64,000 nt of DNA, from positions 2,525,001-2,589,000 of the forward strand of contig NZ_CP150096.1 in the NCBI RefSeq assembly GCF_038396765.1, in the 5' to 3' direction. The notes beneath the pieces are model-generated. The model worked only from the letters and a program-made list of their open reading frames with translations, searched no databases and was not told the origin of the DNA. Made by a program: the position numbers and the translations under genes. This document shows positions 55,129 to 63,185 of the stretch, piece by piece; position 1 is the first letter of the stretch, and every line of letters begins with the position of its first letter. This DNA comes from Chitinophaga caseinilytica. Its GTDB lineage: Bacteria; Bacteroidota; Bacteroidia; Chitinophagales; Chitinophagaceae.

Positions 55129-55423
55129 AATGCAATGAGCTCACAATCAAAAACAGCAGGAGGCATAGCAACACGGGCAGGAAGAAATAAGCAGTCAGCC
55201 AGGCCGTAATTTTGTATGGCAGCTGCCGCTCCTTCAGGGAATAAGTTAACACAGCACCGGTGATACAAAACAATAAATTACAGACGAACCAGACCATGAA
55301 TGGCCCCAGCAAATCGAACGGTAATGTGATCGTTTTATAAATGTGCAGTAGGGTGACGATGAAAAATGTCATCGATAATATCGCCAGCCATGTGAGCCAT
55401 TTATTGATTTTTGCAGGATTCAT
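55127..55423 (-). CDS. Small membrane protein of unknown function
   Basis: A 98-residue protein with three predicted helices (about residues 9-28, 37-61 and 72-96) and few polar residues. It begins MNPAKINKWLTWLAILSMTF. I do not recognise a family. It is bracketed by two identical terminator hairpins and its stop codon abuts the first one. Confidence 0.65.
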   Translation of the reverse strand: MNPAKINKWLTWLAILSMTFFIVTLLHIYKTITLPFDLLGPFMVWFVCNLLFCITGAVLTYSLKERQLPYKITAWLTAYFFLPVLLCLLLFLIVSSLH

Positions 55424-55465
55424 TCGTATCTGGAATATTTCCGCTAAAAAACATATAAATATTGG

Positions 55466-55490
55466 AACGTCCCGCTCGCGGGACGTTTTT
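55466..55490. terminator. Terminator (AACGTCCCGC hairpin, copy 2)
   Basis: The same 10-bp stem and TC loop as at 55101. The T run on the plus strand touches the stop codon of the minus-strand gene at 55490. Confidence 0.8.
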
Positions 55491-56554
55491 TATGGAAGTT
55501 TGGTCAGCGCCCCGGAATTCCTCAGCAGGAAAACGTACTGGAAATAATCCGTCGTAACCGCACCTTCGACGGGCATGAAGTTTTCCCCGAACATCCGCGC
55601 CTTCACCTTCATCAGGTGCTGCGATTTTGCATAGGGAGACTGCGCCCCGTCGATCCTGAAAAGCGTGATGGAATGGGGTTGGGTGAGTGCTTTTAAATCC
55701 TGGATACCTTTCACCAGCATCAATGGGCCGTCGGCATTTACCCAATCAACTTTTTCGTCGGCAGGGGTGGGGAATTGCGGGTTTTTGGGAAGGTACATGT
55801 CGCTGTCGAGCGTATAGCTGACGAAGCTCGTAGTCCGGATCCCGGCGGCTTTCAGCTTTTCGGCGAACGGATGCTTGCCCGGCGCGATGGTATTTTGCAG
55901 CACATGGAAGAAACCGAAGAAGCCGTAGAATTTTTCATTTTCCAGGTGACGTTCCGCTACGGCATGCGCAAAATTGAGCATCATGGCGGAGTCTCTTGTG
56001 ATGGTGGCGTCTTTGTCGTCGAAACCTTTATCGATGCCGATGACGGTGATCTTTAAGGAATCAGGCTGTTGGCTGTTATAATCGTGGATGGCCATCCATT
56101 TTTCGAACAGCTCGCGGCTGGATTGTTGCGGGATCCTTTTGCGGATATCGGAAACCGCTTCGTGGAGGATCGCTTCGTTTTTCGGGTTGCTGCCGAGGAA
56201 GGCATTGAATTTGTTCGCGGTGGTGCTATCCATTTCCGCGATGTAATATTTCACGCCGGCATTTTTATGGAGGAACAGCAGCATGGCTTTGTCCAGCTTT
56301 TGATTGTCGGCATACCCGTGGATTTCTCCCATGAGGAAAACCTTCGAACCGTAAAACGCGTCGTCGAATAATTTTCCGTTGATGGAATCGCCTGCGGGGA
56401 CATGCTGTTTCGTGAGGTAGTCGATGTTATCGTTATCCTTGAACCCGATAAAAAGCTTGCTGTCGACGTAGAGATAAAGAAAGACGGCCGCGATGATACC
56501 GATGATGGAGATGGTGATGATCTTGATGATTTTTAGCAATTTCTTCATAAGCAT
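55490..56554 (-). CDS. Membrane-anchored GEIHG-motif protein (ChaN/erythromycin-esterase-like superfamily)
   Basis: A 354-residue protein with one N-terminal helix (about 8-29) and a large external domain. The motif VFLMGEIHGYADNQKLDKAM near residue 70, followed by YYIAEMDSTTANKFNAFL and ITVIGIDKGFDDKD, has the GExHG...E/H layout of the EreA/ChaN/TIKI superfamily, a group that includes haem-binding and hydrolytic members. The specific function is unknown. ATG codons at 56554 and 56548 are both possible. It lies next to the HmuY gene region. Confidence 0.7.
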   Translation of the reverse strand: MLMKKLLKIIKIITISIIGIIAAVFLYLYVDSKLFIGFKDNDNIDYLTKQHVPAGDSINGKLFDDAFYGSKVFLMGEIHGYADNQKLDKAMLLFLHKNAGVKYYIAEMDSTTANKFNAFLGSNPKNEAILHEAVSDIRKRIPQQSSRELFEKWMAIHDYNSQQPDSLKITVIGIDKGFDDKDATITRDSAMMLNFAHAVAERHLENEKFYGFFGFFHVLQNTIAPGKHPFAEKLKAAGIRTTSFVSYTLDSDMYLPKNPQFPTPADEKVDWVNADGPLMLVKGIQDLKALTQPHSITLFRIDGAQSPYAKSQHLMKVKARMFGENFMPVEGAVTTDYFQYVFLLRNSGALTKLP

Positions 56555-56674
56555 TGATGTAATTTATTGCTGCTGATTTTCAGTTGGGGCCGCCGTTCCG
56601 CCAATCCGGACGGGTTGACAGTGGGTTGACAGTTGCGGATGCTGGAAAGGCAGCGTGGGATGGAATAACCCGGA

Positions 56675-56704
56675 ATAAAAAAGCCCCGCAAATTGCGAGG
56701 CTTT
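56675..56704 (-). terminator. Terminator of tRNA-Val copy 2
   Basis: Stem AAAGCCTCGC / GCGGGGCTTT (one wobble pair) with AATT loop, ending in Ts on the minus strand, 3 bp after the tRNA. Confidence 0.75.
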
Positions 56705-56707
56705 CTG

Positions 56708-56782
56708 TGGGAGCTGGCGGATTCGAACCGTCGACCCTCTGCTTGTAAGGCAGATGCTCTGAACCAGCTGAGCTAAGCTCCC
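56708..56782 (-). tRNA. tRNA-Val (anticodon UAC), second copy
   Basis: A 75-nt tRNA identical base for base to the copy at 53196-53270, with anticodon loop CTTACAA. CCA is not encoded. Confidence 0.97.
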
Positions 56783-56790
56783 TTTTTTGT

Positions 56791-56823
56791 GAACGCTTTT
56801 CGTTCGTTGGGATTGCAAAGGTA
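56791..56823 (-). promoter_or_regulatory. tRNA-Val copy 2 promoter and leader hairpin
   Basis: A perfect minus-strand -7 element TACCTTTG (56816-56823) and the inverted repeat GAACG-N5-CGTTC (56791-56805) lie at the same relative spacing as in copy 1. Confidence 0.65.
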
Positions 56824-56863
56824 GAATCTTTTTGAATTCCGCCAAATTTTTTTTCAGATTTTT

Positions 56864-58144
56864 TTAACGAAGTGCCCAATCCACGATTTTATTGCTCCAT
56901 TCTTCACGGAAAGGCGTCGAGATTTTGATGTAGTTATCGGTATAGCCTTCCATCATCCCGTCTTTCCCGTGCGATTCGAAAAGCACGGGGCGCGTTTGCC
57001 CGATGTGCTGTTCGGTGAAGTACGACATTTTCTTGTGGCTCAGGTTGCGCAGGGCTTTGTTGCGCTCCTGGCGAACGTTCACCGGCACCACCGGCGAAAT
57101 GGTGAGGGCGTGGGTATTGTCGCGCTCGCTGTAGGTGAACACGTGGAGGTACGACACGTCGAGGCTATGGAGGAAATCGTAGGTTTCGAGGAAGTGGTCG
57201 TCGCTTTCGGAAGGGAAGCCCACGATCACGTCTACACCGATCGCGCAATGCGGTATTTTCTCCTTGATCCGCGCTACTTTTTCGGCATACAGCTCGCGGC
57301 GGTAGCGGCGGCGCATCAGGGCGAGGATATCGTTGCTGCCGCTTTGCAGGGGAACATGGAAGTGCGGCATGAACTTCTGGCTTTGCGCCACGAAATCGAT
57401 GATCTCGTCGGTCAGCAAATTCGGTTCGATGCTCGAGATCCTGTACCGTTCGATGCCTTCCACGGCATCCAGCTGCTGGATGAGCTCGTAAAACGATTCT
57501 TCGCGCTTCTTGCCGCCTTCGAACCCTTTGCCGAAGTCGCCCAGGTTTACGCCGGTGAGCACGATCTCTTTCACGCCGCCGGCCGCCAGTTCGCGGGCGT
57601 TGTTCAGCACCCCGGCGATGGAGTCGCTGCGGCTGATGCCCCGCGCCATGGGGATGGTGCAGAAAGAACAGGTATAATCGCAGCCGTCCTGCACCTTGAG
57701 GAAGGTACGGGTACGGTCGTTGATGGAATAGCTGGAGTGGAAGGTGTTGACGTCCTCAATGTCGCAGGAGCAGACCTTGGCGCCATTGTCGCCCTTGGTA
57801 AGCTCGCGGATATGATCTGCGATATTGAATTTTTCGGCGGCGCCGAGCACGAGGTCTACCCCCGGGATTTGGGCGATTTCCTTCGGTTTGAGCTGGGCAT
57901 AGCAGCCGGTGATGACTACCATGCTGCCGGGCGCGCGGCGCTGGATGCGGCGCACGATCTGCCGGCATTCTTTGTCGGCATTGTCTGTCACGGAACAGGT
58001 GTTGATCACGTACACGTCTGCCGTGTCGTCAAATTCCTTCCGCACAAAGCCGTCCTTTTCCATCATCCGCCCGATGGTGGAAGTTTCGGAAAAGTTCAGC
58101 TTGCAGCCGAGCGTGTGAAATGCTACTGATTTTTGACCTGTCAT
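56864..58144 (-). CDS. mtaB: tRNA (ms2t6A37) methylthiotransferase MtaB
   Basis: A 426-residue radical-SAM enzyme that adds methylthio groups to t6A at position 37 of tRNAs. The N-terminal MTTase domain binds one cluster through cysteines in TLGCKLN, NTCSVTD and TGCYAQLKP. The radical-SAM motif CDYTCSFC lies at about 155-162, and a C-terminal TRAM-like segment (RPVLFESHGKDGMMEGYTDN) follows. The ATG at 58144 is chosen, as upstream codons to 58285 show no domain. A TACCTTTG promoter element lies 8 bp before the start. Confidence 0.93.
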   Translation of the reverse strand: MTGQKSVAFHTLGCKLNFSETSTIGRMMEKDGFVRKEFDDTADVYVINTCSVTDNADKECRQIVRRIQRRAPGSMVVITGCYAQLKPKEIAQIPGVDLVLGAAEKFNIADHIRELTKGDNGAKVCSCDIEDVNTFHSSYSINDRTRTFLKVQDGCDYTCSFCTIPMARGISRSDSIAGVLNNARELAAGGVKEIVLTGVNLGDFGKGFEGGKKREESFYELIQQLDAVEGIERYRISSIEPNLLTDEIIDFVAQSQKFMPHFHVPLQSGSNDILALMRRRYRRELYAEKVARIKEKIPHCAIGVDVIVGFPSESDDHFLETYDFLHSLDVSYLHVFTYSERDNTHALTISPVVPVNVRQERNKALRNLSHKKMSYFTEQHIGQTRPVLFESHGKDGMMEGYTDNYIKISTPFREEWSNKIVDWALR

Positions 58145-58152
58145 AAGGATGG

Positions 58153-58160
58153 CAAAGGTA
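58153..58160 (-). promoter_or_regulatory. Bacteroidota -7 promoter element (TACCTTTG) of mtaB
   Basis: Perfect TAnnTTTG on the minus strand, 8 bp before the mtaB ATG. The mRNA leader would be only a few bases. Confidence 0.45.
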
Positions 58161-58259
58161 CGATTTCCGGGCGTTTTTCCGTCCATTGATATGTCAAAAT
58201 CCCGATATGTGTTTCCCGCCCTTGAAAAGCTGCGCCGGATGCAGTAACTTGCCGGTTTT

Positions 58260-59024
58260 ATGCGCGTTATTTCGAAAGTTCTCAAGGGCGTCTATGTCGT
58301 TTACGCCGGGGTGATCTGGCTGGCGATCATGCTCGTGATCCTGCTGCCCATCGTGGCCGTGTCTTTCCTGGGAAAAGTGAAGGGCGGGAACCTTGTGTTC
58401 TACTTCCTCCGTTTCTGGGCCCATGTCTGGTTCCCCGCCGTGGGCATATTCGTTACCCGCAGATGGCATTCCCCCCGCACCAAGGAGCCCTGCATCTACC
58501 TGGCCAACCACGCCAGCTACCTCGATGCTGCCCTCGCCGTGAAGGTAATGCCCCTCCCGTTCCGCCCCCTCGGTAAAAGTGAGCTTTCCAAAGTACCCCT
58601 GTTCGGCATGATCTACAGCCGTTCCGTAGTACCGGTAGACCGCTCCAGCGCCCGTGGCCGGGTGCAGTCGGTTCGCGACATGATGTTCATGCTCCAGCAC
58701 AAAGTGAGCCTCCTCATCTTCCCCGAAGGCACTACCAACAACTCTACCCAGCCCCTGTTGCCTTTCCACCAGGGTGCTTTCCGCATCGCGATAGAAACGC
58801 AGACCGACATCCGGCCCGTAGTGTACGTGGATTGCCGCGCCCGCCTCGAAGACCTGAACCCCATGAGCCTCAACCCCGGCAAATGCCGCGTGATATTCAT
58901 GGAACCGGTGTCCGTGAAAGGGCTCACCATCGAGGATGTTCCCAAGCTCCGCCAGCAGGTATATGAAATGATGGACGCCGAACTGCGCAAATACAGAGTA
59001 TATCCGGCGCTCCAGCCTGCATGA
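58260..59024 (+). CDS. plsC: 1-acyl-sn-glycerol-3-phosphate acyltransferase (PlsC family)
   Basis: A 254-residue membrane-associated acyltransferase that makes phosphatidic acid. An N-terminal membrane helix (about 10-35) is followed by the catalytic motif NHASYLDA (HxxxxD), the glycerol-phosphate-binding block RSVVPVDRSSARGR, and FPEGTTNN. It is divergent from mtaB and overlaps priA by 4 bp (ATGA), so the two are co-translated. Confidence 0.92.
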   Translation: MRVISKVLKGVYVVYAGVIWLAIMLVILLPIVAVSFLGKVKGGNLVFYFLRFWAHVWFPAVGIFVTRRWHSPRTKEPCIYLANHASYLDAALAVKVMPLPFRPLGKSELSKVPLFGMIYSRSVVPVDRSSARGRVQSVRDMMFMLQHKVSLLIFPEGTTNNSTQPLLPFHQGAFRIAIETQTDIRPVVYVDCRARLEDLNPMSLNPGKCRVIFMEPVSVKGLTIEDVPKLRQQVYEMMDAELRKYRVYPALQPA

Positions 59025-61465
59025 AATACGCCGACGTCATATTGCCCTTAGCCCTGCCGCGGAACTATACCTACGCCGTTCCGCCGGAAATGGAATCCTC
59101 CATCCAACCGGGGTCCCGCGTGGCCGTTCAGCTCGGTAAGCAAAAAAGGTACGCCGGCATCGTGAAGCGCATCCACGACCTGCCGCCTTCCAATTACAAA
59201 ACCAAGCCCATCCTCGACGTGCTCGACAAAGAGCCCGTGGTATACCCCACGCAGCTCGCCTTCTGGGAATGGATCGCGCAATATTATATGTGCAACGAAG
59301 GAGACGTGCTCAACGCCGCGCTCCCCGCTCACCTCAAACTTTCCAGCGAAACGGTGCTGCTGTATAACGACGCCTTCGGCGACGATTTCACGGCCCTTTC
59401 CGACCACGAATACCTCATCGCCGAGGCGCTCCAGATCCGCAAGGAACTGCGCATCGGCGAAGTACAGCTCATCCTCGACCGCTCCGACGTCTATTCCCTC
59501 ATCAAACAGCTCATCGAAAAACGGGTATGCCTCGTCTACGAAGAACTGAAGGAATCCTATAAGGCGAAACTCGAGAATTATGTGCTCCTGAACCCCGCCC
59601 TCGAAAGCGATGAAGCCATGGCCCCGCTGTTCGACGAGCTGAGCCGTGCCCCCAAACAGCTGGAGCTCCTGCTGGCGTATCTCCACCTCGTGCGCACCCA
59701 GGGCGCCGTACTGCAAAGCGAACTGCTCAAGAAATCAGGCGCTTCGGCTGCCCAGCTCAAAGGCCTGGTAGACAAAGGCATCCTGCAGGTGGAAAAACGG
59801 CAGGTAGACCGCGTACCGCTCGGCAAAATGGAAACGCAGCTCGATTTCGACCTCAGTCCCGCCCAGGAAAAAGCCCTGGCCGAAATCCGGACGGGCTTCC
59901 AGGATAAACAGGTGGCCCTGCTGCATGGGGTCACATCCAGCGGAAAGACCCAGATTTACGTCAAACTCATCGAAGCCGCGCTGGCCAACGGGAAACAAGT
60001 GCTCTACCTGCTCCCGGAAATCGCGCTGACGGCCCAGATCATCCGGCGGTTGCAGAAGCACTTCGCCGGACAGATCGGTATTTACCATTCCCGCTTCTCC
60101 AACAACGAGCGCGTGGAAATCTGGAACAAGGTAAAAAGCGGCGAAATCCGCATCGTGCTGGGCGCCCGGTCCAGCCTGCTGCTGCCTTTCCGCGACCTCG
60201 GCCTCATCATCCTCGACGAAGAGCACGACGCTTCCTTCAAGCAGCACGAGCCCGCGCCGCGCTATCACGCCCGCGATGCAGCCATTTACTACGCCAGTCT
60301 TTTCAAAGCCAAAGTACTGCTCGGTTCTGCCACGCCCGCGCTCGAAAGCTATTATAACGCCAAACAGGGCAAATACGCCCTGGTGGAGCTGGGTGAACGG
60401 TTCGGCGGCATCGATATGCCCGACATCGAGATCGTGGACATGAAAAAGGAAACCGCCCTGAAGGAAGTGGTGAACAACTTCTCGTCGGTGCTCCGGAAGC
60501 AGATCACCCAATCGCTCGCAGACAAGAAACAGGTGATCCTTTTCCAGAACCGCCGCGGATACGCGCCGTTCCTGCTTTGCACCACCTGCGGATGGATACC
60601 CAACTGCAAACAATGCGATGTTTCCCTCACTTATCACAAACATCAGGACAAACTCAGCTGCCACTATTGCGGCACGCGTTATCCTTACATATACGTTTGC
60701 GGGGCTTGCGGCAGCCAGACCCTGTTCCCGAAGAACTTCGGTACCGAAAAGATCGAAGAAGACCTGCAGGCGCTGTTTCCCGAGGCGCGCATCGCGCGGA
60801 TGGACCTCGACGCCATCCGGAGCAAAGACAGTCATAACAAGATGATCCAGTCGCTGGAGCAGCGCGAGATCGACATTCTCGTGGGTACGCAGATGGTGGT
60901 GAAAGGGCTCGATTTCGAGAACGTGAACCTCGTCGGCATCCTCAGTGCAGACAGTTTGCTCAGCTATCCCGATTTCCGGGTGAACGAGCGCGCTTTCCAG
61001 CTGATGGAGCAGGTGAGCGGGCGCAGCGGCCGGCGCGACGGGAAGGGCAAGGTGATCGTACAGGCCAGCAATACGCGGCATCCGATCCTGCAGTTCGTGG
61101 TGGAGCATAACTACCGGAAAATGTACGAAAGCGAGATCGCGGAGCGGGAACAGTTCGGTTATCCGCCGTTTTACCGGCTCATGAAGATCACGCTCAAGCA
61201 TAAACAGCAGCAAACGGTGGAACAGGCCGCCATGGTGCTCGGCAACTGGCTGAAACCGCACCTGGGGCATCAGCTCGTGGGGCTGGCGGCGCCGCTGGTA
61301 AGCCGGGTGAGAGGGTTTTACCTGCAGGAAATGCTCATCAAATTACCGAAAGACAGCAAGAAGATCTCCCAGATCAAACAGCTGGCGAAAGAAATGTTTT
61401 TACAATTGACGATCGAGAAGCAGTTCCGGTCGGTCATCATTCTCCCGGATGTGGATTGTGTGTAG
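59021..61465 (+). CDS. priA: Primosomal protein N' (replication restart helicase PriA)
   Basis: An 814-residue superfamily 2 helicase. It has an N-terminal 3'-end-binding domain (about 1-100), Walker A GVTSSGKTQIY (near 308), DEEH box (ILDEEHDASFK) and the zinc-binding cysteine cluster CTTCGWIPNCKQCDVS with CHYCGTRYPYIYVCGACG (near 520-562). The conserved GTEKIEEDLQALFP and VGTQMVVKGLDFENV follow. It restarts stalled forks. Its last 29 bp overlap the 3' end of the convergent NAD(P)-binding gene. Confidence 0.95.
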   Translation: MKYADVILPLALPRNYTYAVPPEMESSIQPGSRVAVQLGKQKRYAGIVKRIHDLPPSNYKTKPILDVLDKEPVVYPTQLAFWEWIAQYYMCNEGDVLNAALPAHLKLSSETVLLYNDAFGDDFTALSDHEYLIAEALQIRKELRIGEVQLILDRSDVYSLIKQLIEKRVCLVYEELKESYKAKLENYVLLNPALESDEAMAPLFDELSRAPKQLELLLAYLHLVRTQGAVLQSELLKKSGASAAQLKGLVDKGILQVEKRQVDRVPLGKMETQLDFDLSPAQEKALAEIRTGFQDKQVALLHGVTSSGKTQIYVKLIEAALANGKQVLYLLPEIALTAQIIRRLQKHFAGQIGIYHSRFSNNERVEIWNKVKSGEIRIVLGARSSLLLPFRDLGLIILDEEHDASFKQHEPAPRYHARDAAIYYASLFKAKVLLGSATPALESYYNAKQGKYALVELGERFGGIDMPDIEIVDMKKETALKEVVNNFSSVLRKQITQSLADKKQVILFQNRRGYAPFLLCTTCGWIPNCKQCDVSLTYHKHQDKLSCHYCGTRYPYIYVCGACGSQTLFPKNFGTEKIEEDLQALFPEARIARMDLDAIRSKDSHNKMIQSLEQREIDILVGTQMVVKGLDFENVNLVGILSADSLLSYPDFRVNERAFQLMEQVSGRSGRRDGKGKVIVQASNTRHPILQFVVEHNYRKMYESEIAEREQFGYPPFYRLMKITLKHKQQQTVEQAAMVLGNWLKPHLGHQLVGLAAPLVSRVRGFYLQEMLIKLPKDSKKISQIKQLAKEMFLQLTIEKQFRSVIILPDVDCV

Positions 61466-62111
61466 TTTTGGCTTGATGGAAAAGCACATAATGCACGCCC
61501 GGTTCCCCTTTTTCAGATAATTCCCGCATTTTTTTAGCGACATCTTCCGCTTTGGCAGGGCGGTATTTGGCCCATCTGCCGCGCAGCAGGCAGCCGAAAA
61601 CCGGCATTACCCACAGGGCTACCTGTTCCCCGAAGCGCATTTCCTTACGGTTGCCGATGAGGAAACTGGGTTGATAGATGAACATGGCCGGGAATTCGAG
61701 CGCCCGCAAAGCGGCTTCTGTACGGCCTTTGGTGCGGAGGTAGAAGTTTTTGGAGGATGCCTGCGCGCCGATCGAGGAAACAAGATGGAACTGGCGGATG
61801 CCGTTTTTCCGGGCGATGGTGCCGCAACGCACGGGGATCGCGTAATCGACCGCGATGAAGGCTTCTTCGCTGCCGGCTTTTTTGATGGTGGTGCCGATGC
61901 AACAGAACAATACATCGCCGTGGAGCACGGATTGAAGGGCGGCTTCGTCCGTGAAATCCACCACGATCTGTTCCAGCTTCCCGTCGCGGAAGGGGAGGGG
62001 CTTGCGGACGAGGGCTTTCACTTTCTCATAACCACTGTTTTCCAGCAGGTCCTGCACCAGCAGCGAGCCTACGAGCCCCGTGGCCCCGATCACAATTGCT
62101 GTTCCCGGCAT
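61437..62111 (-). CDS. NAD(P)-binding oxidoreductase, atypical short-chain dehydrogenase/epimerase type
   Basis: A 224-residue Rossmann protein. It starts MPGTAIVIGATGLVGSLLVQ (GxxGxxG nucleotide site) and contains CCIGTTIKKAGSEEAF and FHLVSSIGAQASSKNFYLRTKG (Ser and the YLRTKG block in place of the catalytic YxxxK), like the HTATIP2/TIP30-type group. The substrate is unknown. The ATG at 62111 is chosen because the Rossmann strand starts there. It overlaps priA tail-to-tail by 29 bp and is divergent from murB. Confidence 0.85.
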   Translation of the reverse strand: MPGTAIVIGATGLVGSLLVQDLLENSGYEKVKALVRKPLPFRDGKLEQIVVDFTDEAALQSVLHGDVLFCCIGTTIKKAGSEEAFIAVDYAIPVRCGTIARKNGIRQFHLVSSIGAQASSKNFYLRTKGRTEAALRALEFPAMFIYQPSFLIGNRKEMRFGEQVALWVMPVFGCLLRGRWAKYRPAKAEDVAKKMRELSEKGEPGVHYVLFHQAKTTHNPHPGE

Positions 62112-62123
62112 ATGAATGTTGAT

Positions 62124-62131
62124 TATATTTG
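62124..62131 (+). promoter_or_regulatory. Bacteroidota -7 promoter element (TATATTTG) of murB
   Basis: Perfect TAnnTTTG, 37 bp before the murB ATG in the 57-bp gap shared with the divergent NAD(P)-binding gene. Confidence 0.45.
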
Positions 62132-62168
62132 TTCCGTTATTAAAGATAGGATATTTGAACACTTGCAT

Positions 62169-63185
62169 ATGAGGGTATCTGAAAATGTTTCGCTCCGGCC
62201 TTACAATACATTCGGCATAGACGCCACCGCACGGTATTTCGCGGCTTTCCACTCGCGCGAGCAGCTGGAAACGCTATTGCTCGACCCGAAATGGGCCACC
62301 ATGCCCAGGATCATCCTCGGCGGCGGCAGCAACATCCTGCTCACGAAAGATTTCGACGGCATCGTGCTGAAGAACGAGATCAAAGGCATCCAATCCGTAA
62401 GGGAAAATGATGAGCATGTGTACGTGCAGGCCGGTGCCGGCGAGAACTGGCACCAGTTTGTTCAGGATTGCATAGCCAAAGGGCTCGGTGGACTGGAAAA
62501 CCTGTCCCTCATCCCCGGTAACGTTGGCGCGAGCCCCATGCAGAACATCGGCGCGTATGGGGTAGAAATCAAGGATACGTTCGAGCAGCTGGAAGCGTTC
62601 CATTTGCAGGACCGCGAAGTGCATGTGTTCAATAAAGAGGCCTGTGAATTCGGGTACCGCGAAAGCGTTTTCAAGCACCGGTACAAAGAGCAGTTCGCCA
62701 TCCTCCATGTCACGTACCGCCTGTCCAAACATCCCACTTTTAATACCAGTTACGGCGCCATCGAGCAAGAGCTGGAGCGCATGGGCGTGAAGGAATTATC
62801 CATCCGCGCCATCAGCCAGGCCGTCATCAATATCCGTTCTTCCAAGCTCCCCAATCCCGCGGAGATCGGCAACGCCGGCAGCTTCTTCAAAAACCCGGAA
62901 GTGACCGCCGAAACCTACGAATCCCTTAAGCTCGCGTTCCCCAACATCGTTGCGTACCCCTTGCCCAACGGGCATTTCAAACTGGCCGCAGGCTGGCTCA
63001 TCGAACAGGCGGGCTGGAAAGGTTACCGCGACGGCGATGCCGGCGTGCATGAACGGCAGGCGCTGGTGCTCGTTAACTACGGCCGCGCGGAAGGCGAGCA
63101 GATCGTGGAACTGTCCTGGAAAATCGTGGACAGCGTGAAAGAGAAATTCGGCGTCGTGCTCGAAAGGGAAGTCAATATCGTTTAG
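62169..63185 (+). CDS. murB: UDP-N-acetylenolpyruvoylglucosamine reductase
   Basis: A 338-residue FAD enzyme of peptidoglycan precursor synthesis (UDP-MurNAc formation). It has the type I layout: an FAD_binding_4 domain with NTFGIDATA and ILGGGSNILLTKDFDGIVLK, IPGNVGASPMQNIGAYGVEI, and FGYRESVFKHRYKEQFAIL (the Tyr-loop typical of type I). The catalytic NAGSFFKNPEV and the C-terminal domain (KLAAGWLIEQAGWKGYRDG) follow. The ATG at 62169 gives the standard start. Its stop overlaps the convergent ypdA-like stop by 4 bp. Confidence 0.95.
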   Translation: MRVSENVSLRPYNTFGIDATARYFAAFHSREQLETLLLDPKWATMPRIILGGGSNILLTKDFDGIVLKNEIKGIQSVRENDEHVYVQAGAGENWHQFVQDCIAKGLGGLENLSLIPGNVGASPMQNIGAYGVEIKDTFEQLEAFHLQDREVHVFNKEACEFGYRESVFKHRYKEQFAILHVTYRLSKHPTFNTSYGAIEQELERMGVKELSIRAISQAVINIRSSKLPNPAEIGNAGSFFKNPEVTAETYESLKLAFPNIVAYPLPNGHFKLAAGWLIEQAGWKGYRDGDAGVHERQALVLVNYGRAEGEQIVELSWKIVDSVKEKFGVVLEREVNIV

